From the NCBI RefSeq assembly GCF_049639735.1, contig NZ_JBEVVA010000003.1:434001-498000 (forward strand): a stretch of 64,000 nt of DNA, in the 5' to 3' direction. The position numbers and the translations under genes are program-made. Source of the DNA: Elusimicrobium simillimum (GTDB taxonomy: Bacteria; Elusimicrobiota; Elusimicrobia; Elusimicrobiales; Elusimicrobiaceae). This document shows, in pieces, positions 59,790 through 64,000 of this stretch (its first letter is position 1; each line of letters starts with the position of its first letter). The notes beneath the pieces were generated by a model, which worked only from the letters and a program-made list of their open reading frames with translations, ran no database searches and had not been told where the DNA came from.

Positions 59790-60717
59790 ATTTGTATGGA
59801 CCAAAAAAGATTTGCTTGGGTTAGAACATTTGTCCGCCCAAGAAATAGAACATATTTTAAACACGGCGGCTTCTTTTAAAGAGGTCTCCACCCGCGATAT
59901 TAAAAAGGTGCCCGCGCTGCGCGGCAAAACAGCCGTTAACCTTTTTTACGAGGCCTCCACCCGCACCCGCGTAAGTTTTGAAGTGGCCGAAAAAAGGCTT
60001 TCTTGCGACGTTATTAATATGGACATGAAAGCCAGCAGCGTACTAAAAGGTGAAACTCTTGCCGACACAGGGCGCAACCTTGAATCTTTAAAGGTAGATA
60101 TTTTTGTAATACGCCACTCAAGCCCCGGCGCGGCAAATGTGCTAAGCCGCTTTGTTAAAGGCAGCGTGATAAACGCCGGCGACGGCAAGCATGAGCACCC
60201 CACGCAGGCGCTTTTAGACATGTACACGCTTAAAGAAAAGTTTGGCACGCTTAAAGGCCTTAATGTTGTGATAGTGGGCGATATTTCACACTCCCGCGTG
60301 GCCCGCTCCAACATATGGGGGCTTACAAAATTAGGCGCCAATGTTACGCTGTGCGCGCCTGAAATTATTTTGCCTAAATACGCAGAAGAGTTTGGCGTAA
60401 AAGTTACATCTGATATTGACGCCGCTTTGCGTGACGCGCACGCTGTAAACGTATTGCGTATGCAGTTTGAGCGTGATAACGCAGCCGCTTTCCCAAGCCC
60501 GGCGCAGTACTATAAACAGTACGGTATTACACGCGCGCACCTAAAAAAATGCAGGCCTGACATTGTTGTCATGCACCCCGGCCCCATGAACAGAGGCATT
60601 GAAATAAGCTCAGACGTGGCCGACGGCCCCAACTCAGTTATACTTGAACAAGTTACCAACGGCATAGCGGTACGCATGGCCGTATTATTCTTAACAACAA
60701 CCGCCAAAAGAGGATAA
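59779..60717 (+). CDS. pyrB: aspartate carbamoyltransferase catalytic subunit
   Basis: 312 residues. Carbamoyl-phosphate motif FYEASTRTRVSFE near 55-67, SVLKGETLADTGRNLE near 88-103, HPTQALLDMYTL near 140 and HPGPMNRGIEI near 266. No pyrI follows, as in the B. subtilis-type pathway. It overlaps pyrR and precedes pyrC by 7 bases. Confidence 0.97.
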   Translation: MPNKFVWTKKDLLGLEHLSAQEIEHILNTAASFKEVSTRDIKKVPALRGKTAVNLFYEASTRTRVSFEVAEKRLSCDVINMDMKASSVLKGETLADTGRNLESLKVDIFVIRHSSPGAANVLSRFVKGSVINAGDGKHEHPTQALLDMYTLKEKFGTLKGLNVVIVGDISHSRVARSNIWGLTKLGANVTLCAPEIILPKYAEEFGVKVTSDIDAALRDAHAVNVLRMQFERDNAAAFPSPAQYYKQYGITRAHLKKCRPDIVVMHPGPMNRGIEISSDVADGPNSVILEQVTNGIAVRMAVLFLTTTAKRG

Positions 60718-60724
60718 ATAATTT

Positions 60725-62011
60725 ATGAAATATTTAATAAAAGGCGCCCACATAATAGACCCCGCAAACAACTTTGACGCCGTGGCCGATATTCTTGTGG
60801 AAGACGGCCGCATAGCAAAAGTAGAAAAAAATATTAAGACGGACGCTGAGGTTATAGACGCAAACGGCTTAACCTGCGTGCCGGGCCTTATAGATTTGCA
60901 CGTGCACTTGCGCGAGCCTGGTTACGAAGGTAAAGAAACTATTTCCACCGGCAGCATGAGCGCGGCCAAGGGCGGTTTTACAACAGTATGCATGATGCCC
61001 AATACCAACCCCGCTATGGATACTAAAGAGCACGTTGAACAGGCTAATGAAATTATAAAAACCGACGCTTTAGTAAACGTAAAAGTAATTGGCGCTATTA
61101 CAAAAGAAAGAAAAGGCGGCGAGATTACAGATTTTAAAGAACTTAAAGCCGCCGGCGCGGTGGCGTTATCTGACGACGGTTCGCCTGTGTGGGACCTGGA
61201 CGTTATGAAGGCGGCTTTAAAATACGCCTACAACTTTGGCCTGCCTATTACCTCACACGCGGAAGATTTGGAACTTGCCAAAAACGGCGTAATGAACGAC
61301 GGCTTTATCAGCAGCAAGCTTGGCCTTACAGGCATATCCAACGCCAGCGAGTACGAGGCTGTAAAGCGTGAAATAGATTTGGTAAGAGAGACCGCTACGG
61401 CGCTGCACTTCTCGCACATTTCAACTAAAGAATCATGTGAACTTATAGCGGCCGCTAAAAAAGAAGGGCTGCGTATTACGGCCGAGGCCACGCCGCACCA
61501 TTTTACACTTACGGAAAAAGAATGTGAATCCTTTAGTGGCAATACCAAAATGAACCCGCCGCTGCGTACTGCCACAGATGTTGAGGCAGTAAAAAAAGCT
61601 TTAGCCGACGGCACGCTTGACGCCATAGCTACAGACCACGCCCCCCATGCCCCGCATGAAAAAGAAGTTGAGTTTGACCTTGCTATGTTTGGCATAATAG
61701 GGCTGGAAACATCTTTCGCGCTGAGTTACGAAACTTTAGTTTTATCAGGTCTTATAGATTTAAAAAAGTTAGTGGAACTTATGAGCGTAAACCCCGCCAG
61801 TATTTTTAAACTTAACGGCGGCAGTTTAGCGGTTGGTCAAGTTGCAGACATAACTTTGATAGACTTAAATAAAAAATGGGTTTATACCAAAGAGGAAATT
61901 TTATCCTCCAGTTCCAACACGCCTTATATCGGCCGTGAGCTTACCGGCTGTGTGGAGCACGTGCTTGTTGGCGGTAAACATATTTTTGCGGAAGGGAAAA
62001 TAAATGAATAA
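60725..62011 (+). CDS. pyrC: dihydroorotase
   Basis: 428 residues, type I (PyrC of the B. subtilis kind). Metal-binding LIDLHVHLREPGYEGKET with H59 and H61, MMPNTNPAMDT near 98, SHAEDLEL near 178, the HFSHIST metal His near 230 and the catalytic DHAPHAPHEK near 303. It cyclises carbamoyl-aspartate to dihydroorotate. It overlaps pyrK by 8 bases. Confidence 0.97.
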   Translation: MKYLIKGAHIIDPANNFDAVADILVEDGRIAKVEKNIKTDAEVIDANGLTCVPGLIDLHVHLREPGYEGKETISTGSMSAAKGGFTTVCMMPNTNPAMDTKEHVEQANEIIKTDALVNVKVIGAITKERKGGEITDFKELKAAGAVALSDDGSPVWDLDVMKAALKYAYNFGLPITSHAEDLELAKNGVMNDGFISSKLGLTGISNASEYEAVKREIDLVRETATALHFSHISTKESCELIAAAKKEGLRITAEATPHHFTLTEKECESFSGNTKMNPPLRTATDVEAVKKALADGTLDAIATDHAPHAPHEKEVEFDLAMFGIIGLETSFALSYETLVLSGLIDLKKLVELMSVNPASIFKLNGGSLAVGQVADITLIDLNKKWVYTKEEILSSSSNTPYIGRELTGCVEHVLVGGKHIFAEGKINE

Positions 62012-62774
62012 TTTTGACGCTGAAGTTATTTCTAACACTGAAGTAGCTAAAGATATTTTTAACCTTAAATTTATGTGCGCTGATTTAGCCGCAGCCGCAC
62101 GCCCCGGGCAGTTTGTTGAGGTTTTGTGCGAGGGTGCTGGCGCGCCGTTTTTAAGGCGGCCTTTTGGCGTTTACCGCGCGGGGGCTGGAGGCGACTGTGA
62201 AATACTTTTTAAGCGCGTTGGTAAAGGTACTGATATTTTAAGCGGTTTAACAAAAGGCCAAAAAATTAATGTCACAGGCCCGCTAGGCAACGGGTTTACC
62301 ATAGAAAAGGGCAAAACGCATTTGATAGCCGGGGGCGGTATGGGCGTGGCGCCGCTTATGTTTTTAGCCGAGACTATTTTTAATGCGGGCGAAAAGCCGC
62401 AGATATTTTTAGCCGCCAAAACGGCCGAACAAATTGCGGGCATAGAGCTTTTTAAAAAATTTGGAGAAGTTATAATTTCAACAGAAGACGGCTCTTTAGG
62501 TGAAAAATGTTTGATAGACACACCGCTTGAACGCACGCTTAAAACCGCAAAAAACGCCGTCATATATTCCTGCGGCCCGCACGGCATGCTGCGCTGCGTG
62601 GCTGACTTAGGTGCTAAATATAATACGCCTGTGCAGGTATCTTTAGAAGAAAAAATGGCCTGCGGCCTGGGTGTGTGCCAGGGCTGCCCGGTGAAACTTA
62701 AAAACAAAGACACCAAATATAAAATGGTTTGCAAAGACGGGCCTGTTTTTGACGGGGGGGACGTGGTATGGTAA
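62004..62774 (+). CDS. pyrK: dihydroorotate dehydrogenase electron-transfer subunit
   Basis: 256 residues. Ferredoxin-reductase fold with the FAD motif RRPFGVYR near 51, the NAD-binding LIAGGGMGVAPLMFLAE near 107-123, and a C-terminal [2Fe-2S] cluster with CGLGVCQGCPVK and MVC near 217-245. It passes electrons from the type 1B PyrD to NAD+. It overlaps both neighbours. Confidence 0.95.
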   Translation: MNNFDAEVISNTEVAKDIFNLKFMCADLAAAARPGQFVEVLCEGAGAPFLRRPFGVYRAGAGGDCEILFKRVGKGTDILSGLTKGQKINVTGPLGNGFTIEKGKTHLIAGGGMGVAPLMFLAETIFNAGEKPQIFLAAKTAEQIAGIELFKKFGEVIISTEDGSLGEKCLIDTPLERTLKTAKNAVIYSCGPHGMLRCVADLGAKYNTPVQVSLEEKMACGLGVCQGCPVKLKNKDTKYKMVCKDGPVFDGGDVVW

Positions 62775-63676
62775 AAACAAAACTTGGTAATTTAGAACTT
62801 AAAAACCCCGTGATGAGCGCCAGCGGCACCTTTGGTTACGGCAAAGAATTTGCCGAGTTTTTTGACCTTAGCGTAATGGGCGCGGTGCTTTGTAAAACCA
62901 TTACGCTAAACCAGCGCGAGGGCAACAAGCCGCCCAGAATTGCCGATACCCCGTACGGCATGCTTAATTCTATAGGTTTGGAAAATAAAGGCGTGGAATA
63001 TTTTATTAATACCGCCTTACCGTTTTTAGCAAAGTATGACACAAAGGTTATCGCAAGCATAGCGGGCAATGACGCGGCAGAGTACGGTGAGCTTGCCAAA
63101 ATTTTAGACGTGGCAAAGCTGGACGCTATTGAGGTTAACCTATCGTGCCCCAACGTATCGCACGGCAAAAGTAAAGGTTTGTTTAGCCAATGCGCGGACA
63201 CAAGCGCCGCCATTATTACCGCTGTACGCGCGGGCACGCACAAACCTATTTTTGCCAAACTTTCCGCGCAGGTTACTGATATTAAAGTAATAGCTAAAGC
63301 GTGCGAGAACGCCGGCGCGGACGGCCTTACTCTTATCAATACTTTACCCGCCATGATGGTGGACCTTAAAACCAGGCGGCCTATGCTTGGCAATATTTTT
63401 GGCGGCCTTAGCGGCGGCGCAATAAAACCCGTAGCGTTAAAAGCCGTGTATGAAGTTTACAAAGAAGTCAGCATACCTATAATAGGCAGCGGCGGCATTA
63501 TGAACGCTGAAGATGCGCTGGAGTTTATACTCTGCGGCGCGAGCGCGGTGCAGGTTGGCAGCGTAAACTTTGTTAACCCGCGCGCCTGTGAAGAAATTGT
63601 GCGCGGCATAGAAGCTTATTTTAAAGAAAATAATTTTAAAGATATTACAGAACTTAAAGGACAGGTGAAAATATGA
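62768..63676 (+). CDS. pyrD: dihydroorotate dehydrogenase, class 1B catalytic subunit
   Basis: 302 residues. FMN barrel with PVMSASGTFGYGKEF near 14-28, the KTITLNQREGNKPPR stretch near 43, the active-site Cys in NLSCPNVSHG near 125, and IPIIGSGGIMNAEDALEFILCGASAVQVG in matching segments near 235-265. Catalytic Cys rather than Ser and the adjacent pyrK make it the NAD-dependent 1B type. It overlaps pyrF (ATGA). Confidence 0.96.
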   Translation: MVKTKLGNLELKNPVMSASGTFGYGKEFAEFFDLSVMGAVLCKTITLNQREGNKPPRIADTPYGMLNSIGLENKGVEYFINTALPFLAKYDTKVIASIAGNDAAEYGELAKILDVAKLDAIEVNLSCPNVSHGKSKGLFSQCADTSAAIITAVRAGTHKPIFAKLSAQVTDIKVIAKACENAGADGLTLINTLPAMMVDLKTRRPMLGNIFGGLSGGAIKPVALKAVYEVYKEVSIPIIGSGGIMNAEDALEFILCGASAVQVGSVNFVNPRACEEIVRGIEAYFKENNFKDITELKGQVKI

Positions 63677-64000
63677 AGCCAAGTGACAGAATAATAGTAG
63701 CTTTAGACGTAGAAACCGAGGCCCGCGCCTTGGCGCTGGTTAAAAAACTTAAAGGTAAAGTTGGCGTATTTAAAGTAGGTAAAGAACTTTTTACCGCCTG
63801 CGGCCCAAGCATAATTAAAAAAATACATAAACTTGGTGGCAAAGTATTTTTAGATTTAAAGTTTCACGACATACCAAACACCGTAGCCAAAGCGGTAGCA
63901 CAGGCAACCAAGCTTGGCGTGTACATGATGACCATACACACCAGCGGCGGTACTGAAATGATGCAAGCCGCCGCCACCGCCGCCAAAGAAAACAGCAAAA
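63673..64000 (+). CDS. pyrF: orotidine 5'-phosphate decarboxylase (partial, C-terminus beyond the window)
   Basis: The first 109 codons are visible from the ATG at 63673, which overlaps the pyrD stop. RIIVALDVET near 6-15 (first active-site Asp), KVGKELF near 37-43, and the catalytic DLKFHDIPNTV near 60-70 with the Lys-Asp pair. It makes UMP from OMP. It is the shorter PyrF of the B. subtilis/E. coli group, not the fused eukaryotic form. Confidence 0.95.
   Translation, partial: MKPSDRIIVALDVETEARALALVKKLKGKVGVFKVGKELFTACGPSIIKKIHKLGGKVFLDLKFHDIPNTVAKAVAQATKLGVYMMTIHTSGGTEMMQAAATAAKENSK

Noticed and set aside
1..64000. Prophage, integrase, transposase, toxin-antitoxin or CRISPR-Cas genes
   Set aside because: No ORF in the window shows their motifs; the repeats are intergenic and carry no transposase.

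Overview
The window looks like chromosome of an anaerobic, fermentative bacterium of the Elusimicrobiota, closest in style to gut Elusimicrobium. I infer this from the gene mix and style: short type IV pilin-like genes with nearly identical leaders, [FeFe]-hydrogenase genes with HydF, AdhE under a Rex-type repressor, a sodium-pumping decarboxylase, and Lys/Ala-rich proteins at moderate GC. No database search was possible. There is no phage, transposase, CRISPR array, rRNA or tRNA gene.

Layout. 1-5085 (minus): a redox operon rex-adhE-phosphotransferase-[2Fe-2S] ferredoxin-[FeFe]-hydrogenase-like protein, the last cut by the window edge. 5488-10459: a LysR regulator divergent from an EamA exporter, a small membrane protein and valS. 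10608-16615: lineage-type exported proteins, three of them paralogous, one split by a frameshift; three of the genes share an unusual upstream motif. 16760-20664: birA-oadG-oadA-oadB, a biotin-dependent sodium-pump operon with its own biotin ligase. 20818-36738: a TRL-like lipoprotein, rimO, small envelope proteins, a NifU-domain protein, PHP and GDPD enzymes, a pilin-like gene, hydF, ispA-dxs (isoprenoids), a LOG-type protein, an ankyrin protein, a GT8 glycosyltransferase and an ABC-F ATPase. 36785-43234: guaC, a geranylgeranyl-reductase-like flavoprotein, a second pilin-like gene, pyrE, another ankyrin protein, an ElyC/SanA-like protein and a YfcC-type carrier. 43598-47132: the methionine operon metY-metA-hom behind a Met-rich leader peptide and attenuator. 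47441-64000: an almost continuous nucleotide block, folD-purC, purS-L-Q-F-D-E-M-N-H, then pyrR-B-C-K-D-F; pyrF runs off the end.

Most notable observations. (1) A 28-codon leader ORF with seven Met codons in nine positions lies just before a mutually exclusive antiterminator/terminator pair, upstream of methionine-synthesis genes; this reads as classical ribosome-mediated attenuation responding to methionine. (2) PurF lacks the N-terminal catalytic cysteine and two further glutaminase residues. (3) purL carries a one-base frameshift at its substrate-binding motif. (4) An exported-protein gene is split, with an A AAA AAG heptamer at the junction. (5) Several intergenic regions hold long hairpins whose flanks are conserved between copies while the arms differ in sequence yet stay self-complementary.

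Most genes have clear Shine-Dalgarno sites and compact spacing, and most operons end in strong hairpin terminators. The two frameshifts could be biological or assembly errors.
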